Shown here in pieces: positions 8,240 through 15,958 of a stretch of DNA of 27,607 nucleotides. This DNA comes from CAYGTK01 sp964352775 (GTDB taxonomy: Bacteria > Bacteroidota > Bacteroidia > Chitinophagales > CAIOSU01): positions 1-27,607 of the forward strand of contig CAYGTK010000027.1 of the NCBI GenBank assembly GCA_964352775.1. Reading direction: 5' to 3'. Every line of letters starts with the position of its first letter. The stretch's first letter is position 1. Made by a program: the position numbers and the translations under genes. Below the pieces are notes generated by a model. That model saw nothing but the letters and a program-made list of their open reading frames with translations. It ran no database searches and was not told where the DNA came from.

Positions 8240-8527
8240 ATGCAAATTTTCTTACCTCTGCTACTTCTGCTTTCCATTGGCTGCGCTACTATGCAAAGTG
8301 GAAGCACACCTGCTAGTACTCCATCCTCAACCAGTCAAGCAACCGACCCTTGTGATAAAAACTGTAAAGCCAGCCCCGAAGTAGGCATGTGCAAGGGGGC
8401 TATAACTAAATTCTTTTTTAACCCCGACACCAAAGCCTGTGAGGAATTCCTTTGGGGAGGATGCAGTGGAGTTGTACCTTTTGAAAGCCTGAAAGCGTGC
8501 GAAGAATGCGCTTGTGCTGATAGGTAA
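8240..8527 (+). CDS. Lipoprotein with Kunitz/BPTI-type protease-inhibitor domain
   Basis: The 95-aa protein has a signal peptide with lipobox 'LSIGC' (lipidated Cys15), a Ser/Thr/Pro/Gln linker (residues 17-36) and a compact Cys-rich domain (38-92). The domain aligns with BPTI. Cys42-Cys51 spacing (9), Cys51-Cys67 (16) and Cys67-Cys75 (8) equal BPTI 5-14, 14-30 and 30-38. 'KFFFN' matches 'RYFYN' and 'EEFLWGGC' matches 'QTFVYGGC'. Cys87 comes one residue early and the tail is 'CEECAC', with an extra Cys that may pair with Cys38. Lys52 takes the P1 position with Gly53 at P1', predicting inhibition of trypsin-like serine proteases. The protein should sit on the periplasmic or outer-membrane surface. 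TATATTTA at 8208-8215 is a possible -7 box. Confidence 0.85.
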   Translation: MQIFLPLLLLLSIGCATMQSGSTPASTPSSTSQATDPCDKNCKASPEVGMCKGAITKFFFNPDTKACEEFLWGGCSGVVPFESLKACEECACADR

Positions 8528-8584
8528 GTTTTTCCTTAATTTTCTAATTATCTATTCCCTTCTTCCCACGCCAAATGGAATGGT

Positions 8585-8592
8585 TAATTTTG
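8585..8592 (+). promoter_or_regulatory. -7 promoter element (TAATTTTG) of the PhoD-like gene
   Basis: This is an exact TAnnTTTG match 26 nt before the ATG at 8619. The -33 position holds TTC (8563-8565) with a 19-bp spacer. Confidence 0.5.
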
Positions 8593-8618
8593 TATAGAAA
8601 TTAAACAAACCATACATC

Positions 8619-9923
8619 ATGCGGCTTTTAGCATCATTTCTTCTTATACTTTCCATATCCCTATCCTATGCTAAAGACGGAAAGATAACTAGCGGACCGA
8701 TGCAAGGGCACACCACGGCAACTATTGCAAATGTTTGGTTGATGGTAAAGAACGCCAAAAAAGTAGTGCTCTCTATTTCTTTAGATGGAAGGGTTTTGGA
8801 TAAAAAGAAAGTATTAACTACCAACCTACCTAATCATAAAGGGCACACCCCAGTTAGCGTTGCCTTCGATAAACTAAAAGCGGAGACTACGTATACTTTA
8901 GAAGTTCGATTGGATGAAAATGATTTGGAGCAAACTTTTGAGGTAACCACACTAAAATCGGAGGTTCAAGATTTCAATTTTTTGGTAGGTTCTTGTGGGC
9001 TTACTCCTCCTTTGGGAATAAACTGGATGCACCCAGGAATTGAAGAGCGCATCTACAAGCGGATGATTGAAAAGGGACCAAACGACTTTATGCTTTGGCT
9101 AGGAGATTACTTGTATTACTTGCGCATGCATTACAAATCGAGAGAAGGAATGATGCGCCGCTATGTTAGAAAAAGAACTAGCCGACGCCACATGGCTTTT
9201 ATGAAAAGTACCCCACAATACAGCATTTGGGATGATCATGACTTTGGTCCGAACGATTGCTTTGGCGATTTTGAATTAAAAGAAGATGCGCTTGACATGC
9301 ACAAGCTTTTTTGGGCCAACCCTGGATATGGTATTGATAATGTGCCTGGCTGTTACTTTAACATGAGCTATTTAGATGTGGACTTTTTTATGTTAGATAG
9401 CCGTTACTACCGTACACGTGAGGATGATAGCTTGGCAGCTATACTCGGCAATGGACAAATGGAATGGCTTAAGCAACAACTACTAAACTCTACAGCGCCA
9501 TTTAAAATTATTGGAATTGGTTCGCAGGTAATTAACGAAATTTCTCCGCACGAATGCTTTAATGCTTATGCTGGTGAGTATGAAGCTTTAAATACCTTCT
9601 TAACAGAAAATAAAATAGAGGGAGTGATTTTTTATACGGGTGATAGACACCACACCGAACTGCTTAAAAAGGATAGAGCAGATGCTTATCCGCTTTATGA
9701 TTTTACTTGTTCGGCAATAACCAGTTTCCGCAGAAGAACTAGACGTTCTAGCGAAAGAGAGAACCCGCTGCGTATTGAAGGAACTTTAGCTGATTTTCAG
9801 AACTTTGGAAGAGTGAGCGTACGTGGACCAGAAGGAAACCGAGAAATGGTACTAGAAATATTTAAAGCCCGCGGACAAAAGGTTTGGGAATACGTAATTA
9901 ACGAGAACGACCTGAAATACTAA
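8619..9923 (+). CDS. PhoD-like alkaline phosphatase/phosphodiesterase
   Basis: This is a secreted metallophosphoesterase-type enzyme of the PhoD family, which releases phosphate from phosphodiesters and monoesters outside the cytoplasm. The 434-aa protein has a signal peptide ('MRLLASFLLILSISLSYA'), an N-terminal fibronectin/Ig-like beta domain (about 20-115), and the PhoD catalytic domain. Catalytic-domain motifs are 'LVGSCGLTPP', 'MLWLGDYLYY', 'IWDDHDFGPND', 'FFMLDSRYYR' and 'YTGDRHHTELL', which carry the metal-binding Asp, His and Asn residues. The Arg/Lys-rich insert 'YVRKRTSRRH' after the first motif is typical of Bacteroidota members. Its stop overlaps the convergent ppx stop by 4 nt (9920-9923), with no room for a terminator. 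Its position beside polyphosphate genes supports a role in phosphate scavenging. Confidence 0.92.
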   Translation: MRLLASFLLILSISLSYAKDGKITSGPMQGHTTATIANVWLMVKNAKKVVLSISLDGRVLDKKKVLTTNLPNHKGHTPVSVAFDKLKAETTYTLEVRLDENDLEQTFEVTTLKSEVQDFNFLVGSCGLTPPLGINWMHPGIEERIYKRMIEKGPNDFMLWLGDYLYYLRMHYKSREGMMRRYVRKRTSRRHMAFMKSTPQYSIWDDHDFGPNDCFGDFELKEDALDMHKLFWANPGYGIDNVPGCYFNMSYLDVDFFMLDSRYYRTREDDSLAAILGNGQMEWLKQQLLNSTAPFKIIGIGSQVINEISPHECFNAYAGEYEALNTFLTENKIEGVIFYTGDRHHTELLKKDRADAYPLYDFTCSAITSFRRRTRRSSERENPLRIEGTLADFQNFGRVSVRGPEGNREMVLEIFKARGQKVWEYVINENDLKY

Positions 9924-10819
9924 ACAGGTAACTCAGGAATGCTCTTCTCATATCTATCGTACAGCACACGAATCAAGCCATCGGCCAAACCAACTTTTGG
10001 GACGAATATTTTTTCTATACCTGCCCATTTTGTGATAAATAGAAATATTTCTGATGCTGGTATAATAACGTCGGCCCTATCTGGCTTAAAACCCAGTAGC
10101 TTTACCCGCTCCGCATAAGAATAGCCCGTAATGTCATCATAAGCTTCCTGTAAAGCTGTACTCATTATAGAGTTATCATGGTCATCTCCATAGAGCTTGT
10201 AGATCTTGTTAATATTTCCGCCAGAGCCAATACCATGTAGTTGTGGATACTTGTTATGAATATCTTTTAACAGACTCCTCAGTTCTACCCATAATCTATC
10301 GCTGACCATGTTATTCAGCAAGCGTAGGGTTCCTATTTTGAAAGAATGACTTTCTACTAATTTACAGTCATGAAACAAAGAGATCTCCGTACTACCACCG
10401 CCTACATCAATGTATAAGTAATTCTTATCAGGGTCTAGCTCATCAATGATGTGATTCTTATAAATGATCTTTGCCTCTTGCTGGCCTGTAATAATATCTA
10501 TATCTAGGTTAGCCTCTCGCTTAACTCGTTCTACTATTTCTGCCCCATTCTCGGCCTCACGCATGGCTGATGTAGCACAAGCCTGATAAGCGGTTACTTC
10601 GTGAACGTCCATTAGTAACTTAAAAGCTTTCATGGTTTTAACGAAGTGTTCTATTTTCTTATAGCTTAATCGTTTATCAATAAAAGCTTCTTCCCCTAAG
10701 CGCAATGGCACGCGAACTAAAGATTCTTTTCTGAAAACGGGTACTCCATCGTTCTTGAACACATTGGCGAACAACAAACGAACGGCATTACTCCCTATAT
10801 CTATGGCTGCAAATCTCAT
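9920..10819 (-). CDS. ppx: Exopolyphosphatase, short Ppx/GppA family
   Basis: The 299-aa protein belongs to the ASKHA phosphotransferase fold. The phosphate-1 motif is 'AAIDIGSNAVRLLFA' at the N-terminus and the phosphate-2 motif is 'YIDVGGGSTEISLF'. 'GIGSGGNINKI' is the adenosine-type loop. It is short: the C-terminal HD-like region of the roughly 510-aa E. coli PPX is absent, as in many Bacteroidota. The expected reaction is release of terminal phosphate from polyphosphate. Hydrolysis of pppGpp, as by GppA, is possible. Its ATG overlaps the ppk1 stop by one base (TAATG at 10817-10821), so polymer synthesis and breakdown are translationally coupled. Confidence 0.92.
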   Translation of the reverse strand: MRFAAIDIGSNAVRLLFANVFKNDGVPVFRKESLVRVPLRLGEEAFIDKRLSYKKIEHFVKTMKAFKLLMDVHEVTAYQACATSAMREAENGAEIVERVKREANLDIDIITGQQEAKIIYKNHIIDELDPDKNYLYIDVGGGSTEISLFHDCKLVESHSFKIGTLRLLNNMVSDRLWVELRSLLKDIHNKYPQLHGIGSGGNINKIYKLYGDDHDNSIMSTALQEAYDDITGYSYAERVKLLGFKPDRADVIIPASEIFLFITKWAGIEKIFVPKVGLADGLIRVLYDRYEKSIPELPV

Positions 10820-12924
10820 TAACTAGTTACCCCATTTTCCTGTTCTGCTTCTTGCTGTATAACAGCATCACTTTTAGCTTTTAAATAATCATAGATAGCT
10901 ACCTGCGCGCGTAAGGGTTCTTTCTCATTGCGCTGAACATATTCGTTATTCAGCCCTTGATCAAGTCTTCTGGCTTTTACATTATCGTGCCATTGAATAC
11001 GTAGTATCTCCTTCAATTCTTCTCGTAGATCTTCATCGTATATTGGGCAGGCCACCTCAATTCTATGATCTAAATTTCGGGTCATCCAATCTGCTGAACT
11101 AATATACATCTTCTCATTTCCATCATTCCCGAAAATATAAACTCGGCTGTGCTCTAAGTACTTATCTACAATACTAATGATTTCCATATTCTCGCTCAAT
11201 CCCTCTGCACCAGGCACTATAGAACAAATACCGCGTATTATCATTTGTATTTTAACCCCAGCTTGGCTGGCTTTGTACAAGCGCTTCATCATATCCAGAT
11301 CAACCACACTATTGGTCTTCAAAATGATATAAGCATTCTTACCTGCCTTTGCATTAGCTACTTCAGCACCTATCATTTTCACCAGCTTAGCACGCATATT
11401 GAACGGAGCTACAAGCAAGTGCTTATATCGGCTTATCCTCAAGTTATTCTCAAAAAAATCGAATGTTTTGGCTACCTCTCTGGTTATTTCCTTTCTTGCT
11501 GTAAGTAGAGAGTCGTCTGCGTAAAGCTTTGCGGTATTCTCATTAAAATTCCCCGTTGATATATTTGCGTAATAACTGCTTTTCCCATCTTCCTTTCTAC
11601 GGATCAGAATGAGTTTGCTATGCACTTTTAAGTTAGGCACACCATATATTACTTTCACCCCATTATTGAACAACTCCTTTGCCCAATAAATATTTGAAGC
11701 CTCGTCAAATCGGGCTTTTAGTTCCACTACTACAACTACGCGCTTTCCGTTTTTAACGGCACTTACCAATGCATGTGCAACAGAAGAAGCATCGGCAATA
11801 CGGTAAAATGTCATTTTTATAGAGCGCACTTTAGGGTCAATTGCCGCTTCGTGCAATAAGTCTAATATATGGTGGAAGCTTTGATAAGGGTAATGCAACA
11901 GAACATCCTTTTCGCGCAACACATGGAACATGCTAGTGAAAGGCTTCAATCTTGGATGACGGATAGGAGCTAATTTCTCATTCACCAGATGTTTTTGACC
12001 AAAATCAGGGAATTTGATGAAGTCTTTAAAATTATGGTAGCGCCCTCCCTTAACCATATTATCCTTATCGGTTAAGTGCATGCGGAGCTGCAAATAATCG
12101 ATCAGCGAGTCGGGTATCTTCTTGTCATATATCATCCTCACTGGCGCACCCTCTTGGCGTTGCTCCACACTACGTTCCATTTTATTGATGAAACTTTCGG
12201 TCAGGTCGTTATCCATGTTCAACTCCGCATCACGGGTGATCTTAATGGTGAAGGCCTCCATTTTGGCATGATCAAAGGAAAAGAAGATCTTATCCAAACT
12301 AGCCCGAATAATATCATCTAAAAGGATAACAAAATTATCTTCTCCCTTCGGAGCTAATACTAAAAAACGAGAAATAAGATCGGTGGGCAATTCTACCAGC
12401 GCAGTTCTATCCTTTCTGCCTGAAGGTGAATCAGATAAGGCAACAGCCAAATAAATGAACCTATCCTTCAGTTGCGGAAACTCGAACAGTTTATCTAAGA
12501 TGATAGGATTTAATATCGGCATTACCTTACTAGTAAAGTAGCGATGTACTTCTGCTGCTTGGTCTTCCGTTAGGTTCTTCTCATTCACTAAATGAATGTG
12601 TTCCGCCTTCAGTTGATCAACTATACCCTCATATATCTTGGCAAAGGTCTTCCGCTGATCGGCAACTATACGTTGAACATCATCAACCAAACTAATGGGA
12701 TCGCCTATGTAGCTTTTGGGTTGAATATTTAGCTTCACCATACGCTTAACAGTAGCAAATCGCACCCTAAAAAACTCATCTAGATTGCTTGAGAATATTC
12801 CTAGAAACTTCAAGCGCTCCACTAATGGAACTGACTCATCCGCAGCCTCTTGTAATACTCTTGCATTAAAGGATAACCAGCTTATTTCGCGGTTAATGAA
12901 TTGTTCGTTTACGTTTTGTGCCAT
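10819..12924 (-). CDS. ppk1: Polyphosphate kinase 1
   Basis: PPK1 reversibly transfers the ATP gamma-phosphate to polyphosphate through a phosphohistidine. The 701-aa protein begins 'MAQNVNEQFINREISWLSFN', the family N-terminus. The autophosphorylated His lies in 'LKVHSKLILI' at residue 435, the same number as E. coli His435. A second conserved His is His620 in 'WMTRNLDHRIEVA'. 'YANISTGNFNENTA' follows the first catalytic site. The longest reading begins with TTG at 12954. I use the ATG at 12922-12924, because a strong -33/-7 promoter (12930-12960) ends only 5 nt before it. Neighbours are sixA upstream and ppx downstream, forming a polyphosphate set. Confidence 0.97.
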   Translation of the reverse strand: MAQNVNEQFINREISWLSFNARVLQEAADESVPLVERLKFLGIFSSNLDEFFRVRFATVKRMVKLNIQPKSYIGDPISLVDDVQRIVADQRKTFAKIYEGIVDQLKAEHIHLVNEKNLTEDQAAEVHRYFTSKVMPILNPIILDKLFEFPQLKDRFIYLAVALSDSPSGRKDRTALVELPTDLISRFLVLAPKGEDNFVILLDDIIRASLDKIFFSFDHAKMEAFTIKITRDAELNMDNDLTESFINKMERSVEQRQEGAPVRMIYDKKIPDSLIDYLQLRMHLTDKDNMVKGGRYHNFKDFIKFPDFGQKHLVNEKLAPIRHPRLKPFTSMFHVLREKDVLLHYPYQSFHHILDLLHEAAIDPKVRSIKMTFYRIADASSVAHALVSAVKNGKRVVVVVELKARFDEASNIYWAKELFNNGVKVIYGVPNLKVHSKLILIRRKEDGKSSYYANISTGNFNENTAKLYADDSLLTARKEITREVAKTFDFFENNLRISRYKHLLVAPFNMRAKLVKMIGAEVANAKAGKNAYIILKTNSVVDLDMMKRLYKASQAGVKIQMIIRGICSIVPGAEGLSENMEIISIVDKYLEHSRVYIFGNDGNEKMYISSADWMTRNLDHRIEVACPIYDEDLREELKEILRIQWHDNVKARRLDQGLNNEYVQRNEKEPLRAQVAIYDYLKAKSDAVIQQEAEQENGVTS

Positions 12925-12929
12925 ACTTA

Positions 12930-12960
12930 CAAATGTAACATCACCGCTAACCAATACAAA
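12930..12960 (-). promoter_or_regulatory. Strong Bacteroidota-type promoter immediately before ppk1
   Basis: On the minus strand, TTTG (12957-12960), a 19-bp spacer and TACATTTG (12930-12937) match the -33 and -7 consensus exactly. The box ends 5 nt before the ppk1 ATG, so transcription should start at or within a few bases of it, giving a leaderless or almost leaderless mRNA. Confidence 0.65.
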
Positions 12961-13003
12961 AGGCTTTACCTTATATCTGAAAACTTAACACAAGTGAAAT
13001 GCT

Positions 13004-13498
13004 CTAGTCGAACATGCGCGGGTAAATGAAGAACAACAGCTTTCCCGTGCCTTCCGAAATACGGTCCCAACTATTAATATCGAACTGAATTTTAGCTACC
13101 GCAGCGGTAGAGAATTTCTCAATGTACTTACCCGTCAAAAACTCCGTGAAATAACTCATAGTAGGTTCATGCCCAAACACCATGGCACTATCTATACTAT
13201 TGTCCATACTCATTACCACCGCCAGTATTTCTGAACGGCTAGCCCCATAAATGGAACGGTTCTCTTCTATTTGGTCTGTCGGGTAGCTAAGGGTATCAGT
13301 AAATATCTTAGCAGTTTGCAAGGCCCTCATAGCAGGGCTTGAAATAACGTGTTGCGGTATTTCCCCTTTTTCTTGAAGATGTGAAGACATGGTCAATGCA
13401 TCGTTCAAGCCACGCTTCTTCAGCGGACGCTCAAAGTCGCGCATTTCGCGATGGCGCCAACTCGATTTGGCATGGCGAACGAGGTATATTGTCTTCAT
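13004..13498 (-). CDS. sixA: SixA-type phosphohistidine phosphatase (histidine phosphatase family)
   Basis: The 164-aa protein is a small branch-2 histidine phosphatase with no signal peptide. 'YLVRHAKSSW' carries the RHG-like motif (Arg8, His9), 'ISSPAMRALQTAKIF' carries the second phosphate-binding Arg, and 'MVFGHEPTMS' provides the second catalytic His. E. coli SixA dephosphorylates phosphohistidine on signalling proteins such as ArcB and NPr. The substrate here is unknown, and PPK1 (a phosphohistidine enzyme) next door is a tempting but unproven candidate. The gene lies 79 nt upstream of ppk1 on the same strand, but a separate promoter before ppk1 means the pair need not always be co-transcribed. 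Confidence 0.88.
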   Translation of the reverse strand: MKTIYLVRHAKSSWRHREMRDFERPLKKRGLNDALTMSSHLQEKGEIPQHVISSPAMRALQTAKIFTDTLSYPTDQIEENRSIYGASRSEILAVVMSMDNSIDSAMVFGHEPTMSYFTEFLTGKYIEKFSTAAVAKIQFDINSWDRISEGTGKLLFFIYPRMFD

Positions 13499-13590
13499 AG
13501 GTCTGTTTTAATTTACTACAAAGTGTCCATATCATTTCGTTCGGTCACTCATCCCCTAATATACACAAGAATAAAGAGTAATAGTTCATC

Positions 13591-13720
13591 ATACCTTAAC
13601 GTTATCAAAAGGTATAACGAAGTTTCACCACAGGCTTAAAGTGATAATTACAGCGTGCATTAGTTGTTGAAAACTAGGTGATTCAATTGCGGTTTTGTTT
13701 GGCTTTAAAGTATACCTTAG
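13591..13720. promoter_or_regulatory. Divergent sixA/phoH control region with repeated ATACCTT
   Basis: The 242-bp gap between sixA and phoH holds ATACCTTA twice on the plus strand (13591-13598 and 13712-13719) and once inverted (AAGGTAT, 13609-13615). The first and inverted copies form a 7-bp palindrome arm pair. A mutually exclusive pair CGTTAT/ATAACG lies at 13600-13605 and 13614-13619. The downstream copy overlaps a possible phoH -7 box (TACCTTAG, 13713-13720), and the inverted copy reads TACCTTTTG towards sixA. They could be promoter boxes, an operator, or both. Confidence 0.35.
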
Positions 13721-13740
13721 AACTATATCAAGATAAGTAG

Positions 13741-15081
13741 ATGCCAAGAAAAAAAACGGAGAAGAAGATATTTGTTCTCGACACCTCGGTCATAATTTAC
13801 AACCACAACGCTATAAACACCTTTCAAGAGCATGATGTGGCCATACCCATAACCGTGCTGGAAGAGTTGGACAACTTCAAAAAAGGGAACGACAGCAAGA
13901 ACTTTGAAGCGCGCCAGTTCATACGTATGCTCGATAAATTATCGGCCAGCTCAAAAACACTTACTGACTGGATACCGCTAAACCCAGATGGTAACAAGGG
14001 CAGCTTTATGGTAGTGATGAACGGCCACGGAAAACTGGATGCAGAGAAGATATTTGGCGAGAAAAAAGCCGACCATAAGATATTGAACGCCGCATTATCG
14101 CTAAAGGAAAAACACACCGATAAAAAAGTAATTCTAGTAAGTAAAGATGTTAACCTTCGTATGAAGGCCAAGGCACTCGACCTTACTGCTGAAGACTATG
14201 AAACGGGGAAGATAAAAGACATCGATACGCTTTATACGGGTAAGGAGGTGTATGAAAACTTCGACGTAGAAATAATTGATAAGATATACGAAGATGGTTT
14301 CTACCCTTTTAAAGAAGCACTTGATATTGACCCCATTCCGAATCAATATTTCATTCTGAAGAACAGAAAGAAATCAGTTCTTGCTCATTACAACCCAACA
14401 ACCGAGAATTTAGAGCGGGTAGAAAAGATAAGTGCCTTTGGTATTAAAGCTAGAAATGCAGAACAGGTATTTGCCCTTCACGCATTGCTCGACCCTAAGA
14501 TAAAACTGGTGAGTATTCAAGGTGTTGCAGGAACGGGAAAAACACTATTAGCCTTGTCTAGCGCCATTCAACAGAAGAAAGAATTTAATCAGATCTTCCT
14601 AGCCAGACCTATTGTCCCTTTAAGCAATAAGGATATTGGCTACTTACCAGGCGATGTAAAATCGAAATTGAATCCATACATGGAACCGCTTTGGGATAAC
14701 CTGAAATACATTCAAGGTCAATTTAAAGAGGCTGATAGAAACCACAAGAAGATCACCGACATGGTGAATCAAGAAAAACTACTAATCACACCTTTAGCTT
14801 ATATCCGTGGGCGTAGTTTATCCAACATCTACTTCATTATTGATGAGGCACAGAACCTTACCCCACACGAGATAAAAACGATAATTACTCGTGCAGGAGA
14901 GAACTGCAAGTTGATATTCACAGGTGATATTTTTCAGATCGACACACCTTACCTCGACTCACAGAGTAACGGACTATCGTACATGATAGACAAGTTGAAG
15001 GGCCAAGAGATCTATGCGCATATCAACCTAGAAAAGGGCGAACGGTCGGAACTTGCTAATCTAGCCAATGAGCTGTTGTAG
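13741..15081 (+). CDS. PhoH family protein with N-terminal PIN domain (PhoH2-like)
   Basis: The 446-aa protein fuses a PIN nuclease domain (about 8-150) to a PhoH ATPase domain (about 235-446). In the PIN part, 'FVLDTSVIIYN' gives Asp14, 'VLEELDNFK' gives the next acidic pair and 'VSKDVNLRMKA' another Asp. The PhoH part has Walker A 'GVAGTGKT' (261-268), Walker B 'IIDEAQNL' (Asp368, Glu369) and 'FTGDIFQIDTP'. Mycobacterial PhoH2 with this architecture unwinds and cleaves RNA, so a cytoplasmic ATP-dependent RNA-processing role is likely. The name does not imply proven phosphate control. The next gene starts at the base after its stop. Confidence 0.95.
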   Translation: MPRKKTEKKIFVLDTSVIIYNHNAINTFQEHDVAIPITVLEELDNFKKGNDSKNFEARQFIRMLDKLSASSKTLTDWIPLNPDGNKGSFMVVMNGHGKLDAEKIFGEKKADHKILNAALSLKEKHTDKKVILVSKDVNLRMKAKALDLTAEDYETGKIKDIDTLYTGKEVYENFDVEIIDKIYEDGFYPFKEALDIDPIPNQYFILKNRKKSVLAHYNPTTENLERVEKISAFGIKARNAEQVFALHALLDPKIKLVSIQGVAGTGKTLLALSSAIQQKKEFNQIFLARPIVPLSNKDIGYLPGDVKSKLNPYMEPLWDNLKYIQGQFKEADRNHKKITDMVNQEKLLITPLAYIRGRSLSNIYFIIDEAQNLTPHEIKTIITRAGENCKLIFTGDIFQIDTPYLDSQSNGLSYMIDKLKGQEIYAHINLEKGERSELANLANELL

Positions 15082-15897
15082 ATGACCCGCTTAGTTTTGT
15101 TACTCACCCTATTTTTAGTTGGCTGCGGCAATGCACAGTCACAAAATATCAACTGGCCCGAGCAATTGGTATTGAACGGTCATTCTCATAATGACTATAC
15201 TCGCGACCGACCATTGTATGATGCTTTGGAAAATGGTTTCACCAGTATTGAAATAGACCTTTTCTTGAGCAAAGGCAGGTTACTCGTTGCTCATACCAAG
15301 TTCGGTCTTAATAAAAAGAATAACCTAGAACGGCTCTACTTTAAGCCATTGGCTGAATTGGTTAAAAGCAAAGAAGGTACAGCATACCCTAATAAATCTA
15401 CAGAACTAGAAGTAATGCTAGACCTAAAAACGGGCGGGCAAGCTATTCACGATAGTATAATGAGTTTGGTGAAAAAGTACGAGTGGTTGTTCAGTTACTA
15501 CGAAAATGGAGAAATGCATCAACGTGCCGTCAAGCTCATCCTATCTGGCTCTCGAGATATAAACTATTGCAAAAAGCAGAGTAAACGCTACCTATTTATA
15601 GACGGAAGACCTGGAGATATAACTAAGGACCTAGACGCTGGCCTGATACAACGGGTAAGCACCAATTATGGAAAAAACTTCTCTTGGAAAGGGAAAGGAA
15701 CTCAGCCAGAAGAAGAACGCGAGAAAATGCTAAAATGGTTAGCCATTACTCAAGAGAAGGATATAAAGATCCGTTTCTGGGCTATGCCCGAAAATGAAAA
15801 CCTGTGGAAAGCCCTAGGCGATATTGGGATAGGTTGGATGAATATTGATGACCTTGAGCGATATAGAGTTTTCTATTTAGTTGATAGCCAACCTTAA
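15082..15897 (+). CDS. PI-PLC/GDPD-like TIM-barrel phosphodiesterase lipoprotein
   Basis: The 271-aa protein has a lipoprotein signal ('LTLFLVGC', lipidated Cys15). Its catalytic start 'VLNGHSHNDYTRDRPLYDAL' followed by 'GFTSIEIDLFL' matches the uncharacterised PLC-like/GDPD superfamily branch that includes yeast AIM6. 'VMLDLKT' and 'IRFWAMPEN' are later barrel strands. The conserved His-Asn-Asp and Glu-x-Asp residues are those expected for metal-dependent phosphodiester cleavage, but no substrate is known for this branch. Its ATG directly follows the phoH TAG with no gap, so the two are probably co-transcribed. The product should sit in the periplasm or outer membrane. Confidence 0.85.
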   Translation: MTRLVLLLTLFLVGCGNAQSQNINWPEQLVLNGHSHNDYTRDRPLYDALENGFTSIEIDLFLSKGRLLVAHTKFGLNKKNNLERLYFKPLAELVKSKEGTAYPNKSTELEVMLDLKTGGQAIHDSIMSLVKKYEWLFSYYENGEMHQRAVKLILSGSRDINYCKKQSKRYLFIDGRPGDITKDLDAGLIQRVSTNYGKNFSWKGKGTQPEEEREKMLKWLAITQEKDIKIRFWAMPENENLWKALGDIGIGWMNIDDLERYRVFYLVDSQP

Positions 15898-15958
15898 GCA
15901 GTGTAACCTACTCTATTGAAAATCCGTAGATTAGTAGACCCTATCAACACCATCATTT

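Noticed and set aside
12925..12954. TTG start for ppk1
   Set aside because: It lies within the promoter, and the extra ten residues are not typical of PPK1.
12785..12988. Open frame antisense to the start of ppk1
   Set aside because: It is a shadow of the conserved ppk1 N-terminus with no features of its own.
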